DNA of 64,000 bases from Mycobacteroides chelonae. GTDB lineage: Bacteria; Actinomycetota; Actinomycetes; Mycobacteriales; Mycobacteriaceae. Shown here one piece after another: positions 38,718 through 48,659 of this stretch (positions within the stretch are counted from its first letter, which is position 1; each line of letters starts with the position of its first letter). The translations under genes and the position numbers were made by a program. The notes below the pieces were generated by a model. That model saw only the letters and a list, made by a program, of their open reading frames with translations. It was not told the origin of the DNA and made no database searches. The stretch covers positions 434,001-498,000 of the forward strand of contig NZ_CP050145.1 of the NCBI RefSeq assembly GCF_016767715.1, written 5' to 3'.

Positions 38718-40307
38718 ATGACTAGTACACGTGCGCGGGGTAGCGAAGCCAACGGCCGGGAACGGGTTGTTCCCGACCATGAAGTCGTGATTATCGGAGC
38801 CGGTTTCGGCGGTATCGGAGCAGGTGTTGAGCTCACCAAAAGGGGAGTTCACGATTTCGTGATTTTGGAGAAGTGGGGGGCCGCCGGCGGCACCTGGCAC
38901 GCGAACAAGTATCCGGGCGTGGCCGTTGATATCCCGACCTTTATCTACAGTTTTTCCTACGACCAGAAGACCACCTGGTCGAAGTTCTTTACCCCGGGTA
39001 ATGAACTCGAGGAGTACGCCAACGAGCTTGTCGACAAGCACGACCTGCGGCGCAAGATCCGGTTCAATACGCGCGTCGTTCGTCAGGAATTTGATGAGTC
39101 GCAAAATATCTGGGCTCTTACCCTGGACGATGACACCGTCATCACTGCTCGGCATGTGATTGCCGCGACCGGCGGACTTGAGCAACCCAAGCTCCCAGAA
39201 ATAGACGGTATCGATTCCTATCAGGGTGTGCTGATGCATACCGCGCTGTGGGATAAGGATGTTCAGCTTGCCGGGAAGAGGGTGGCGGTCATCGGAACCG
39301 GGGCTACCTCGCTGCAGCTCGTTCCCGAGATCGCCCCGGAGGTTGGCCACCTCACCGTCTTTCAGCGCACGCCCATCTATGTGGGGCCCAAACCTGACTT
39401 GAAGTACAACGCGTTCTGGCGGGCACTGTTCGGATTCCCCGGTGTCGCCAAGGGGATTCGCCACGCGATCAACCTCAGCACCGCGTACATTCCGGATGCT
39501 GTTTTCAACCTCGACTCCAAATACGTCGAATCGGCATCGATGGCCATGGCCAACAGGATTCGCTCCTGGATGCGTACACAGGTCGACGATCCGGTGACCC
39601 GCGAGAAGCTGCTGCCCTATTACGGATTTGGCTGTAAGCGTCCGTCGTTCTCTAACACCTACCTCAAGACGTTCAACCGGCCCAATGTGGACTTGGTGAC
39701 CGAACCGATTCAGCGGATGACCGAGAAGGGTCTGCTGACCGCGGACGGCGTCGAGCATGAAGTAGATGTATTGATCTGTGCCACGGGATTCGCGATCTGG
39801 GATCACATGCCGGCCTTCCCGACCGCCGGGCGAGGCGGCAAGGACTTGAAACGATTCTTCCAGGAGAGCCGCTATCAGGCTTACCAGGGTGTTTCGATTC
39901 CCGAGTACCCTAACTTCTTCCTTGTTCTCGGACCGTACGGCTATGTGTTCGGGCCGTATCACATGCTGATCGAATCGACGACCGCGCACGCGGCCCGGGT
40001 TATCGCGGAGGCCAAGAAACGCGGTGCCACCACCGCCGAGGTCAAGCAGGACGTGCATCAGGCCTACTTCCGCAAGATGCACCAGCGCAACAAGAATCAC
40101 CTGTGGCTCTCGCCGGCATGTTCGACGGCCAACACTTACTACATCGACAATCACGGTGATTCGCCTTTCCGGCCAGGCGGTTTCGGCGAGATGTACTTCC
40201 ACAACAAATACTTCCGGTTGGACAACTATCGCTACGGCAGCGAGACGGTGGCGCCCGTGGTGAAGGTGGCATCGCGGCGTAAGCGCAACAAGGAGGTCGT
40301 GGGATGA
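38718..40307 (+). CDS. FAD-dependent monooxygenase, Baeyer-Villiger type
   Basis: The 529-residue flavoprotein has an N-terminal FAD fold (VIIGAGFGGIGAG), GGTWHANKYPGVAVD, a Baeyer-Villiger fingerprint variant YQGVLMHTALWD and the NADP fold VIGTGATSLQL. It should insert oxygen into ketones or oxidise a hydrophobic substrate using NADPH. It is coupled by ATGA to a short-chain dehydrogenase gene, which could supply the ketone substrate from an alcohol. Confidence 0.9.
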   Translation: MTSTRARGSEANGRERVVPDHEVVIIGAGFGGIGAGVELTKRGVHDFVILEKWGAAGGTWHANKYPGVAVDIPTFIYSFSYDQKTTWSKFFTPGNELEEYANELVDKHDLRRKIRFNTRVVRQEFDESQNIWALTLDDDTVITARHVIAATGGLEQPKLPEIDGIDSYQGVLMHTALWDKDVQLAGKRVAVIGTGATSLQLVPEIAPEVGHLTVFQRTPIYVGPKPDLKYNAFWRALFGFPGVAKGIRHAINLSTAYIPDAVFNLDSKYVESASMAMANRIRSWMRTQVDDPVTREKLLPYYGFGCKRPSFSNTYLKTFNRPNVDLVTEPIQRMTEKGLLTADGVEHEVDVLICATGFAIWDHMPAFPTAGRGGKDLKRFFQESRYQAYQGVSIPEYPNFFLVLGPYGYVFGPYHMLIESTTAHAARVIAEAKKRGATTAEVKQDVHQAYFRKMHQRNKNHLWLSPACSTANTYYIDNHGDSPFRPGGFGEMYFHNKYFRLDNYRYGSETVAPVVKVASRRKRNKEVVG

Positions 40308-41263
40308 GGCTGCTCCCCGCACGTAAACCAGATCTTGTTGTGGTGACCGGCGCCGGCAGCGGCATCGGGCGGGCCATCGCCATCCAATTCGCCAGGGGCG
40401 GTGCGGAGGTGGTGGCGTCGGATCTCGATCTGACCACCGCCCAGGAAACGGCGGAGATTATTCACAACAAGGGGCTGCGTGCCGTTGCTTTCCAGCTCGA
40501 CGTCACCGATCCATCGGCATGGGAGCGATTCGCCGATCAGGTGCGGGCCGAATACGGGGTCCCTGATGTGCTGGTGAACAACGCGGGCATCATGGTTGGC
40601 GGTCGCTTCTTCGACCTCGAACAAGAGCACTGGGAAAAGCAGTTCCGGGTCAACGTGTTCGGTGTCGCATATGGCGGGCGTGTCTTTGGCAAGCAGATGG
40701 CCGAACGCGGTCGTGGCGGTCAAATCGTCAACATCGCCTCGGCGGGGGCGATCACTCCGACGCCGATCTTTCCCGCCTACTCTGCCTCCAAGGCGGCGGT
40801 GAAGATGTTGAGCGAGTGCATGCGGATGGAACTGGGCCCCAAGGGAATCGGGGTGTCCGCGGTATGTCCCGGCTTCATCAACACCAACATTGGGGTAAAC
40901 GCCACCGTGGCCGGCGTGGATCTTCCCGATGATGTACGTGAGCGTCTGAATAACGTGATGAGGGCCTTCCAGTCCTCCGCCCCGATGCGGGTGCTGGATC
41001 AATTGATCGGTCCGCCGCAGGTTGCGCGGGCCACGGTCCGCGCGGCGCGCTACAACTTTGCGGTGGCTCCGGTGCGTCCCGAAGCGTGGTTGGGCTACTT
41101 CTTGAGCAGGCTCCTGCCAGGTCTCAATCGACATTTCATGTATCCGATCCCTTACTGGCTCGGATTGGATATCGACTCGCTCATGCCGAGGGTGCAACGC
41201 GTCATCGACAACCTGACCGAACGCGCACCGACGCCGCCGGTCTCCGAGCAGTCGTCGGTGTGA
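40304..41263 (+). CDS. Short-chain dehydrogenase/reductase
   Basis: The 319-residue classical SDR has the cofactor motif VVTGAGSGIGRA, NNAGIM, catalytic Ser in NIASAGAI, and YSASK. A C-terminal extension of about 60 residues (VRPEAWLGYFLSRLLPGLNRHF) is common in SDRs that pair with monooxygenases in actinobacteria. It overlaps the monooxygenase stop by four bases, so the two are cotranslated and act in one pathway. Substrate unknown. Confidence 0.93.
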   Translation: MRLLPARKPDLVVVTGAGSGIGRAIAIQFARGGAEVVASDLDLTTAQETAEIIHNKGLRAVAFQLDVTDPSAWERFADQVRAEYGVPDVLVNNAGIMVGGRFFDLEQEHWEKQFRVNVFGVAYGGRVFGKQMAERGRGGQIVNIASAGAITPTPIFPAYSASKAAVKMLSECMRMELGPKGIGVSAVCPGFINTNIGVNATVAGVDLPDDVRERLNNVMRAFQSSAPMRVLDQLIGPPQVARATVRAARYNFAVAPVRPEAWLGYFLSRLLPGLNRHFMYPIPYWLGLDIDSLMPRVQRVIDNLTERAPTPPVSEQSSV

Positions 41264-41314
41264 TCGGGTCTGATCGGCTCACCCGGAATTGAACGATGGC
41301 TCTACCGCGACCTC

Positions 41315-41752
41315 GTGAGTACCGTGGCGTCTGTGGCAGCACAACATCAAACGTTTCGGGTCTTCACTGACGACGTGGCCGGCTGGCACGAGCTGACCAG
41401 CGGAACGGGTGTTACCGCACGCGTCAACGCCGCCGATCTCAAACAGGCGCAGCGGGCCAGGCATGCGCTGCGCGCCGCGCGCAAGGACGCACCTGCAGTC
41501 ATCCTGGATGTATACGTGCACATCGAGGCCGATTCCCGATCCGCGCGTAAGCATTTTGCGAGCCTGCGGGTTCCCTCGGCGGTGTCGTATGCGGGCACGC
41601 CGGAAGGGCTGGCGGGTCTGATCGCCGATATCTACCTGGCCGGTGTCGCCGACGGGGTGACCCTGATCCCGGCGTCGCCCACCACGGATATCGGTTGTGC
41701 AGCACGCCGCGTGTTCGCATTGCTGCCGCAACGCGTACCGCTGGCGGCGTAG
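41315..41752 (+). CDS. Short protein resembling the C-terminal part of an LLM-class flavin monooxygenase
   Basis: The 145-residue protein starts GTG at 41315. The segments VILDVYVHIEADSRSARKHF and SYAGTPEGLAGLIADIYLAGVADGVTLIP resemble the last third of luciferase-like monooxygenases. The N-terminal barrel with the flavin and catalytic residues is missing. It could be a remnant, or a short form found in actinobacteria. It follows the SDR gene by about 50 bp and ends 12 bases from a convergent gene. Confidence 0.6.
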   Translation: MSTVASVAAQHQTFRVFTDDVAGWHELTSGTGVTARVNAADLKQAQRARHALRAARKDAPAVILDVYVHIEADSRSARKHFASLRVPSAVSYAGTPEGLAGLIADIYLAGVADGVTLIPASPTTDIGCAARRVFALLPQRVPLAA

Positions 41753-41764
41753 CACGCAGCTAGC

Positions 41765-42286
41765 TCACCAGTTGTCGTAACCGCCCTCGGGGCCGAGCAT
41801 GCGCTCCAGACGGGTGCGGTTGATCTTTGCGAGTTCGTTGCGGGTCACCTTGCGTTCGGTGTCCACGTCGTGGTGCATGCGGTCGGAGATCGCGCGCAGC
41901 ACGGAGGCGCCGTCCTGTCCGCACAGGTGCATGACGAAGCGATGGCCGAAGTGGTGCTCGTACCGGTGGGCGGCGGCCCGCAACGCAGCCATCATTCCCG
42001 GGGTTTCATCGCGGATCGCGCACTGCTCGGCATGCGAACGCGCGCTTCCCGGGCGTCTGCCCAGCGGAGGGTAGGCGATCAGTACCTCGTCCAGTGATTC
42101 CTCGGACAGGGCGAAGAGCTCGTTGTCGGCGTACCGGAACAGGGCATCGTGATCGGCGAACGGCCGGGCCGCGGCGATCTTCCGCGCCCAGGTCACGCTG
42201 CCACCACACTCGTAGAGCGCGTGGACCGCTTTGGTGTCGGGCATCTCGTTGAACGTGTCGCGGCCGATGCCCTGATGCATCAACAT
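41765..42286 (-). CDS. OHCU-decarboxylase-like protein with altered catalytic motif
   Basis: The 173-residue all-helical protein resembles 2-oxo-4-hydroxy-4-carboxy-5-ureidoimidazoline decarboxylase (UraD) of purine breakdown. Seen are the N-terminal FNEMPDTKAVHALYECGGSV and the C-terminal FGHRFVMHLCG. In UraD the catalytic His lies in a HPxxG-type motif; here the matching stretch reads AYPPLGRRPGSARSHAEQ with Tyr in place of His, while the Glu-Gln pair is kept. It may be inactive or do another job. ATG 42286 is chosen; the frame is open to 42370. No other urate gene is nearby. Confidence 0.75.
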   Translation of the reverse strand: MLMHQGIGRDTFNEMPDTKAVHALYECGGSVTWARKIAAARPFADHDALFRYADNELFALSEESLDEVLIAYPPLGRRPGSARSHAEQCAIRDETPGMMAALRAAAHRYEHHFGHRFVMHLCGQDGASVLRAISDRMHHDVDTERKVTRNELAKINRTRLERMLGPEGGYDNW

Positions 42287-42400
42287 AGAACCATGATTCG
42301 ACGGGGCGCCGCTGTTCGCTAGAGGGGGACCGCGCATTTTGCAGGAGTTTAACGCGACGTAACATTGCACCCAGTTGCACTGGGGAAGGAGTGGGGGACA

Positions 42401-43087
42401 GTGACGGATCCGGCCTGGCAGGAGTACCCGCAGGAGCCATGGCCACCCGGCGAACCGATTCCCTATCCCGAGGATCCGAAACCGCCGAAGTGGCCGTGGA
42501 TAGTCGCCGGCGTCAGCATCCTGGCGGTGCTGGCGATAGCGCTGACCGCCATTCTGGTCATCACGCGCCGAACTGAGGTGGCCGCACCGACGACGGTCAC
42601 CGTCACACCATCGACGACCTGGACGGGGCCCAATGACGTCCCCTTGCCGTCGATAACGACGACCGAGCCACCTCCGCCATCACCACCCCCGCCTAACCCC
42701 AGCACCGGTGTCGAAACCACGCCAACGACCACTGAGGCGCCGCCGGTGCCCACCACGACCGAGGCGCCCACCCCGGTGCCCACTACGGGTCAGGGTCCCG
42801 GGGGGTCGGGGAACGGCGGCAAGAGCGTCACCTACAGCGTGGGTGGTCAGGGCGGCGGGGTCAATGTCGCCTATATGACGGACAACGACTATGTGCGTGT
42901 GTCGAATGTTTCGCAGCCGTGGGCAGTCTCGGTGACGATTAGACGTCGGGACGTTCCGCTGACCATGAATGTCACCATGGTCGGTGAGGGCACCATCAGC
43001 TGTTCTATCACCGTTGACGGAGTGACCGTCGCCCAAAGCAGCACCGACGTGTTCGCCGTCGTGTGCCAGGCGCCCATGCCGGGCTAG
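42401..43087 (+). CDS. Single-pass membrane protein with MmpS-like C-terminal domain
   Basis: The 228-residue protein has a short Pro-rich cytosolic start, one helix ([22 protein letters not shown]) and a Pro/Thr/Ser-rich linker of about 80 residues. A C-terminal beta domain follows ([41 protein letters not shown]) that matches MmpS accessory proteins of MmpL transporters. Two Cys in the domain could form a disulfide. No mmpL gene is in the window. GTG 42401 starts at the normal cytosolic sequence; the frame is open to 42365. It shares CTAG with ppa. Confidence 0.8.
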   Translation: MTDPAWQEYPQEPWPPGEPIPYPEDPKPPKWPWIVAGVSILAVLAIALTAILVITRRTEVAAPTTVTVTPSTTWTGPNDVPLPSITTTEPPPPSPPPPNPSTGVETTPTTTEAPPVPTTTEAPTPVPTTGQGPGGSGNGGKSVTYSVGGQGGGVNVAYMTDNDYVRVSNVSQPWAVSVTIRRRDVPLTMNVTMVGEGTISCSITVDGVTVAQSSTDVFAVVCQAPMPG

Positions 43088-43572
43088 TGTCCCTGGGTCT
43101 TGAGGCGCTCGAACGACGCGGTGACCTCGGCTTCGGCCTCGGCGCGGCCTACCCAGTCGGCGGCCTCGACGAACTTGCCGGGCTCGAGGTCCTTGTAGTG
43201 CACGAAAAAGTGCTTAATGGCATCCAGCTCGAAGCTCGACACGTCACCGATGTCCTGGATGTGATCCCAGCGCGGATCGCCCGCGGGCACACACAGCACC
43301 TTGTCGTCGCCGCCGCCGTCGTCGACCATCTTGAACATGCCGACGGGCCGTGCCTCGACGATCACGCCCGGGAAGACGGGCTCGGGCAGGAGCAGGAGGG
43401 CGTCCAGCGGATCGCCGTCCTCACCGAGGGTGTTCTCGATGAAGCCGTAATCGGTGGGGTAGGCCATCGGCGTGTAGAGGTAGCGGTCCAGACGCACCCG
43501 GCCGGTCACGTGATCGACCTCGTACTTGTTGCGCTGACCCTTGGGGATCTCGATGGTGACGTCGAACTCCAC
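43084..43572 (-). CDS. ppa: Inorganic pyrophosphatase (family I)
   Basis: The 162-residue enzyme hydrolyses pyrophosphate to drive biosynthesis. It is nearly identical in length to the M. tuberculosis enzyme (Rv3628). Active-site segments are [22 protein letters not shown] and [11 protein letters not shown], and FFVHYKDLE is close to the C-terminus. The GTG at 43572 lies five bases after AAGGAG and gives the canonical N-terminus [13 protein letters not shown] longer open frame to 44004 runs antisense through dacB and is not coding. Confidence 0.97.
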   Translation of the reverse strand: MEFDVTIEIPKGQRNKYEVDHVTGRVRLDRYLYTPMAYPTDYGFIENTLGEDGDPLDALLLLPEPVFPGVIVEARPVGMFKMVDDGGGDDKVLCVPAGDPRWDHIQDIGDVSSFELDAIKHFFVHYKDLEPGKFVEAADWVGRAEAEAEVTASFERLKTQGH

Positions 43573-43677
43573 ACCCGCTCCTTGAATGTCGGTGGTACTT
43601 AGCCTGTCAAGTCTGCCTGTCAGTCTTCGCGCAAGCGCTCGTCCAGCGGGCACCAGGATAGCGATACCCTGCAGAGC

Positions 43678-45075
43678 ATGGTCACCGCCAGGGCACTTGA
43701 TCCGCGTCGCTGGCGGCGCTCTACCCATGTCCTGCTCGCCGTCGCCGTCGTACTGGCGATTGCCGCGTTGGTACTTGTGGCCTCGCTGACCACCGGAGCC
43801 GCCACCTCCCATCAATTGCAGGGCGCCGATCCGGAGCCGGTGCTCGTCAGCCCCAAGCCCGGCGTTGTTCCGGTTTCCGATTCCGCGCCGGTTCCGACGG
43901 TGGACGGCCTGGCGCAGGCGCTGGACAAGGCGCTGGCCGATCCGGCGCTCGCGATGTTCACCGGCCGGGTCACCGATGCGCTGACGGGCCGCGAGTTGTG
44001 GCAACAGGGTTCGACCGTGCCGATGGTGCCGGCGTCCACCAACAAGGTGCTGACCGCGGCGGCGGCGCTGATCACCCTCGAGCGCGACGCCAAACTCACC
44101 ACTTCGGTAGTCGCTGATACCGCGGGGCAGCGCGGATTGGTGACACTGGTCGGTGGCGGAGACCCGATCCTCAGCGCGGCGCCGGCGGGCACCGACACGT
44201 GGTACCGCGATGCCGCCCGTATCAGCGATCTTGCCGATCAGGTGCGCAAGTCGGGCGTCACCGTCACCTCAATCACCGTGGATATCAGCCGATTTGGCGG
44301 ACCGTCGATGGCACCCGGGTGGGACCCGGCAGATATCGACGGCGGTGACGTCGCGCCGATCCAGGCCGTGATGCTCGATGCCGGCCGCACACAGCCGACC
44401 GACTATGACTCACGCCGTTCCACCACTCCCGCATTGGACGCGGGGCGTGCACTCGCCACCGCGCTGGGGGCTGACCCGGATACGGTGCGATTGGATGCTG
44501 CGCCCTCGACAGCGAAACCCATTGCTTCCGTGCAGTCGGCGCCGCTGATGGAGCGGCTGCGGGAGATGATGAATGCCTCCGACAATGTCATGGCAGAGAC
44601 AATCGGGCGCGAGGTGGCGCTGGCATCGGGCCGACCGCAGACCTTCTCCGGAACCGTCGATGCCGTCACGAGCCAGTTACGCAGCGCAGGAATCGATCTC
44701 ACGGGCCTGACACTGCGTGATTCCAGTGGGTTGTCGGTGGACGACAGGGTGACGGCACGCACCCTCGACGAGGTCATCGGAGCGGCCGCTGGCCCCGATC
44801 AGCCGAAGCTGCGACCGCTGCTGGACGTGCTGCCCATCGCCGGCGGCAGCGGCACACTCTCGGAACGCTTCGTCCTCCAAAACCAAACCTCGGCGGGCTG
44901 GTTGCGCGCCAAAACCGGGTCGCTCACCGGGGTGAACACACTGGCAGGTGTGGTCACCGACATCAGCGGCCGGGTGCTCACCTTCACGTTGATGCAGAAC
45001 CAGGCCACCGCCCCCACCGCGCGCAACGCGGTGGATAACACCGCGGCGGTGCTGCGGTCATGCGGATGTAGCTGA
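43678..45075 (+). CDS. dacB: D-alanyl-D-alanine carboxypeptidase/endopeptidase (PBP4-type, S13)
   Basis: The 465-residue penicillin-binding protein trims peptidoglycan stem peptides outside the membrane. An N-terminal signal-anchor helix ([23 protein letters not shown]) is followed by the SxxK motif with Ser120 (STNK), SDN in [11 protein letters not shown] and KTG in RAKTGSLTG. It is divergent from ppa, as in M. tuberculosis (Rv3627c). Its TGA overlaps the next ATG (TGATG), so the metalloprotease gene and tilS follow in one operon. Confidence 0.95.
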   Translation: MVTARALDPRRWRRSTHVLLAVAVVLAIAALVLVASLTTGAATSHQLQGADPEPVLVSPKPGVVPVSDSAPVPTVDGLAQALDKALADPALAMFTGRVTDALTGRELWQQGSTVPMVPASTNKVLTAAAALITLERDAKLTTSVVADTAGQRGLVTLVGGGDPILSAAPAGTDTWYRDAARISDLADQVRKSGVTVTSITVDISRFGGPSMAPGWDPADIDGGDVAPIQAVMLDAGRTQPTDYDSRRSTTPALDAGRALATALGADPDTVRLDAAPSTAKPIASVQSAPLMERLREMMNASDNVMAETIGREVALASGRPQTFSGTVDAVTSQLRSAGIDLTGLTLRDSSGLSVDDRVTARTLDEVIGAAAGPDQPKLRPLLDVLPIAGGSGTLSERFVLQNQTSAGWLRAKTGSLTGVNTLAGVVTDISGRVLTFTLMQNQATAPTARNAVDNTAAVLRSCGCS

Positions 45076-46145
45076 TGACCACGCCGGATCGCGTCGCGAA
45101 GCGCGGAGCCGGAACCGAGCGTCCCGAGTTGACGGTTGGCCGCATGGTCAACTGGGAGTTCGCGGCCACCGTGGGCGCCAAGTTGGCACGACCCGCGCCG
45201 CCCACCACCGAGTACACCCGCCAGCAGGCCATCGCCGAGCTCTCGGATGCGGCGCGGCGTGCGGAAGCTCCGGTGCGTGAGCTCACCGGCTTGGCCGATG
45301 GGCTGGTGGTTCCGGAGGCGCGGATCATTGACCGCCCCAGCTGGATTACGGCGGCAGCCGAGTCCATGCGGGTGATGGCCGGCGGTGACGGCGGCGCCTC
45401 GGGGTTTTTGTCCGGCCGCGTCACCGGGGCGCAAACCGGCGCCGTGCTGGCCTTCGTCTCGTCGGGCATTCTTGGACAGTACGACCCGTTCACGGCGGAA
45501 GGGGCGGGCGCGTTACTGCTGGTGTATCCGAACATCATCGCGGTGGAACGTCAGCTTCGGGTGAGGCCAAGCGATTTCCGGATGTGGGTGTGTCTGCATG
45601 AGGTGACGCACCGTGTGCAGTTCTCGGCCAATCCATGGCTGGCGGACTACATGTCGGGCACGTTGGCGACACTCGCACATGAACAGGAAGAAGATGTGGC
45701 CGGGATGCTCGGCAGGCTGGCCGAGTTTGTCCGATCCCCGAAGGGGCAGGGCGAGAACGGGATTGTCGACTTGCTGCGCGCTATGCAATCCGACAGCGGC
45801 AGGGATGCACTGGATCGTCTGCTGGTGCTGGGCACCCTTCTCGAAGGACATGCCGACCATGTCATGGATGCGGTTGGCCCCGCCGTGGTCCCCTCGGTGG
45901 CATCCATAAGGTCGCGCTTCGAGGCGCGGCGTTCACGCAAGCAGCCACCGCTGCAACGGGTCATCCGTGCGCTCATCGGCATGGATGCCAAGATGCGTCA
46001 GTACACCCGTGGCAAGAGATTTGTCGACCATGTGGTGGGAACGGTGGGGATGGAGCGCTTCAACACCATCTGGCAAGACCCCGAGACGTTGCCCAAGCCA
46101 GCCGAAATCGAGGACCCGGATCTATGGATCGCCCGAGTTCTCTAG
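45075..46145 (+). CDS. Zinc-dependent metalloprotease of the DUF2342 family (Rv3626c-like)
   Basis: The 356-residue protein has the zinc motif HEVTH in LHEVTHRVQFSANPWL and the family's HADHVMDAVGP segment. It is conserved in actinobacteria next to dacB and tilS. The family was once linked to coenzyme F420 biosynthesis by annotation only; the substrate is not known. It has no signal peptide. Its 3' end overlaps the start of tilS by 22 bases. Confidence 0.9.
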   Translation: MTTPDRVAKRGAGTERPELTVGRMVNWEFAATVGAKLARPAPPTTEYTRQQAIAELSDAARRAEAPVRELTGLADGLVVPEARIIDRPSWITAAAESMRVMAGGDGGASGFLSGRVTGAQTGAVLAFVSSGILGQYDPFTAEGAGALLLVYPNIIAVERQLRVRPSDFRMWVCLHEVTHRVQFSANPWLADYMSGTLATLAHEQEEDVAGMLGRLAEFVRSPKGQGENGIVDLLRAMQSDSGRDALDRLLVLGTLLEGHADHVMDAVGPAVVPSVASIRSRFEARRSRKQPPLQRVIRALIGMDAKMRQYTRGKRFVDHVVGTVGMERFNTIWQDPETLPKPAEIEDPDLWIARVL

Positions 46146-47077
46146 CGCTGCGACGGGCTGTCAAAGCCTTTGGTGTGCAGCACCTCCCGAATGTCGCAGC
46201 TGTCACCGTGGCGCTCTCGGGTGGCGCTGACTCGCTGGCGCTCGCGGCGGCTGCCGTCGGGCAGGGCTGGGCGGTGACCGCGCTGATCGTCGACCACGGG
46301 CTGCAGCAGGGCTCAGCCGAGGTCGCGGCCCAGGCGCGGAATCAGGCGCTGGCCCTGGGATGTCGTGACGCATTGGTTCTTTCGGTGGCCGTTGACGGCC
46401 CGGGTGGTCTGGAAGCGGCTGCCAGGACTGCCCGGTATGCCGCGCTGCGCAAGGCCAGTGACGGGCTGCCCGTGCTTCTTGCCCATACTCTCGACGATCA
46501 GGCTGAGACGGTGCTGCTGGGACTCGGGCGAGGATCGGGGGCACGTTCCATCGCCGGAATGCGCCCGTGGGATGCCCCCTGGGGGCGCCCGTTCCTGGAT
46601 GTTCGCCGCACCGAGACGCGTGCAGCCTGCACCGAATGGGGGCTCACTCCATGGGAGGACCCGCACAATGTCGATCCGCGCTTCGTCCGGGTGCGCCTGC
46701 GTCACGAGGTGCTGCCGTTACTGGAGCAGGTTCTCGGAGGCGGCGTGGCCGAGGCCCTTGCCCGAACCGCGGCCTCGCTACGCGAGGACGGGGATGCGCT
46801 CGACGAGCAGGCGCGGGCAGCCTTCGCCGGTACGGGTTCTCTGGAGGTTTCGGGTCTGCGCAATTTGGCGCCCGCCGTACGGAGAAGGGTGATCAGGCTT
46901 TGGCTGTTGGCTGGTGGCGCACAGGATCTGAACGACAACCAGATTCGCGCGGTGGATGGGCTCGTTGCGCAATGGCATGGGCAGGGCGGGGTCGCGGTGG
47001 GCGCAGATTTGCCGTACCAGCGCCTGGTGGCCTCGAGATCAGGTGACCGGCTGGTGCTGTCGATCCACGACGTCTAA
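46124..47077 (+). CDS. tilS: tRNA(Ile)-lysidine synthase
   Basis: The 317-residue N-type ATP pyrophosphatase attaches lysine to C34 of the tRNA-Ile that reads AUA, so it is needed for correct decoding. The PP-loop SGGADS is at residues 32-37, and VDHGLQ and AHTLDDQAETVLL follow. The length is that of the short mycobacterial form. ATG 46124 overlaps the preceding gene by 22 bases. The stop region CTAA is shared with the convergent monooxygenase gene. Confidence 0.95.
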   Translation: MDRPSSLALRRAVKAFGVQHLPNVAAVTVALSGGADSLALAAAAVGQGWAVTALIVDHGLQQGSAEVAAQARNQALALGCRDALVLSVAVDGPGGLEAAARTARYAALRKASDGLPVLLAHTLDDQAETVLLGLGRGSGARSIAGMRPWDAPWGRPFLDVRRTETRAACTEWGLTPWEDPHNVDPRFVRVRLRHEVLPLLEQVLGGGVAEALARTAASLREDGDALDEQARAAFAGTGSLEVSGLRNLAPAVRRRVIRLWLLAGGAQDLNDNQIRAVDGLVAQWHGQGGVAVGADLPYQRLVASRSGDRLVLSIHDV

Positions 47078-48570
47078 GTGATTGCGAAGTCCTCGCGATT
47101 CGGCGAGGTGAGCGTGCGACGGTAGTCGACGGGAGGCCAGGGCCACAGCTCCGGTACGCCGTCGGCTCCCAGATACCAGCTGTCACATCCCGAGGACCAC
47201 ACGGTTTTGGGCATGGCCCGGCGCACCTCGGCGTTGAAGGCATCTGCGGCTTGCGCGGTCGGTGCCACCGATTGAACTCGGCCATAACGTATCTCGTCGA
47301 TCCAATGCATCGCGAACTTCACCTGCGTCTCGGCGATAGAGATCAGCGAATTGTTTCCGATCGGACTGTTCGGCCCGATCAGGAGAAAGAAGTTCGGGAA
47401 TCCGGCCAGGCCCACGGCGCGGTATGCGCGCGGCCCGTCACTCCACACCTCGCTGAGCTTCACCCCGGCGCGGCCGATCACCTCCATCGGACGCAAATAG
47501 GAATGAGCATCAAAACCCGTGGCACACACCAGGATATCCAGCTCATGCAGAACTCCGTCGTTTGTGATGACGCCCTGTGGCACGATGCGTTCGATACCGT
47601 CGGTGAGCACCGCGACGTTGGGGCGTTGTACCGCTTTGAAGAACGGCACCGACATGACCAGTCGCCGGCACAGCGGCTCGTAATCGGGATGCAGCTTCTC
47701 GCGCAGCGCGCGATCGCGGATGAGCAGCCGATGCGACGCCCGCACGAACCCCTGGATGAGTCGGCGCCGTACACCGGGATTGACCACTGATCCACCCACG
47801 CCCCGTTCGAAGTAGAAGCGCCACAAGCGATAAGAGAACCTGTTCAGTATCGGTACCCGGGACCACATCGATTTCGACATGGACGAGTAGGTGAAGTTGG
47901 GCACTGGTGCGACCCACTGTGCCGAGCGCTGGAACACCGAGAGGCTCCGCACCTCGGTGGCGAGTGCACCGATGATCTGGACCCCCGAGGACCCGGTGCC
48001 GATAAGCCCGACTCGTTTCCCCGCGCACTGCACCGAGTGATCCCATCGCGCCGAGTGAAAGCACGGGCCGGCGAATGTTCGCAGCCCGTCGATATCAGGA
48101 AGGCGGGGAAGGTGCAGCACTCCGGTGGCACTGACCACGACATCAGCGGTGTCACGGCTGCCGTCGGAAATCTCCAACTCCCAGTGGGGCTGGCCCGGCC
48201 CATCTACCCATTCGGCCCGGGTGACGGCTGCGCCGAAGCGGATGTTCCGGCGCAGACCCTGCTCGTCGGCGAATCTCACGAAGTACTGGTGGATCTCTGG
48301 ACCTGGTGAGAAGCCTTTGCTCCAACCGGGATTCGGGGCGAAGGAGTAGGAGTAGTAGCGCGACGGCACGTCGCACTGCAGACCTGGGTAGGTGTTGTCC
48401 CGCCAGGTTCCGCCGACCTCGTCGGCCTTCTCGTAGACGGTGAAGTTGGTGATGCCCCGGTGCCGGAGGGTGGAGGCCATACACAGACCGGACATGCCGG
48501 CCCCGATTACCACCACGCGGATATCGCGGGACGGCAGCTCGTCGCCTGCTCCGTAAGCGCCATTGCTCAC
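47074..48570 (-). CDS. FAD-dependent monooxygenase, Baeyer-Villiger type
   Basis: The 498-residue flavoprotein has VVVIGAGMSGLCMAS for FAD, GGTWRDNTYPGLQCDVPS, the fingerprint FAGPCFHSARWD and a second nucleotide fold GLIGTGSSGVQI. Unlike the enzyme at 38718 it has no coupled partner gene. GTG 48570 gives MSNGAYGAGDELPSRD; the frame is open to 48684, but that would overlap the divergent hpt start. Substrate unknown. Confidence 0.9.
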   Translation of the reverse strand: MSNGAYGAGDELPSRDIRVVVIGAGMSGLCMASTLRHRGITNFTVYEKADEVGGTWRDNTYPGLQCDVPSRYYSYSFAPNPGWSKGFSPGPEIHQYFVRFADEQGLRRNIRFGAAVTRAEWVDGPGQPHWELEISDGSRDTADVVVSATGVLHLPRLPDIDGLRTFAGPCFHSARWDHSVQCAGKRVGLIGTGSSGVQIIGALATEVRSLSVFQRSAQWVAPVPNFTYSSMSKSMWSRVPILNRFSYRLWRFYFERGVGGSVVNPGVRRRLIQGFVRASHRLLIRDRALREKLHPDYEPLCRRLVMSVPFFKAVQRPNVAVLTDGIERIVPQGVITNDGVLHELDILVCATGFDAHSYLRPMEVIGRAGVKLSEVWSDGPRAYRAVGLAGFPNFFLLIGPNSPIGNNSLISIAETQVKFAMHWIDEIRYGRVQSVAPTAQAADAFNAEVRRAMPKTVWSSGCDSWYLGADGVPELWPWPPVDYRRTLTSPNREDFAIT

Positions 48571-48659
48571 GTTTCCATAGTGGCCTATTTCGTAAACAAA
48601 GTCACTAGCCAATGTCACCGGCTTGGTGAGCTTGCGTTCTCCATGGCACGCTGTCCGTC

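Noticed and set aside
38562..40322. Minus-strand open frame of 586 codons over the monooxygenase gene
   Set aside because: It is a shadow of the Baeyer-Villiger monooxygenase, which has all its cofactor motifs on the plus strand.
43573..44004. N-terminal extension of inorganic pyrophosphatase (frame open to 44004)
   Set aside because: The extension runs antisense through the promoter region and dacB. The GTG at 43572 with AAGGAG gives the standard N-terminus.
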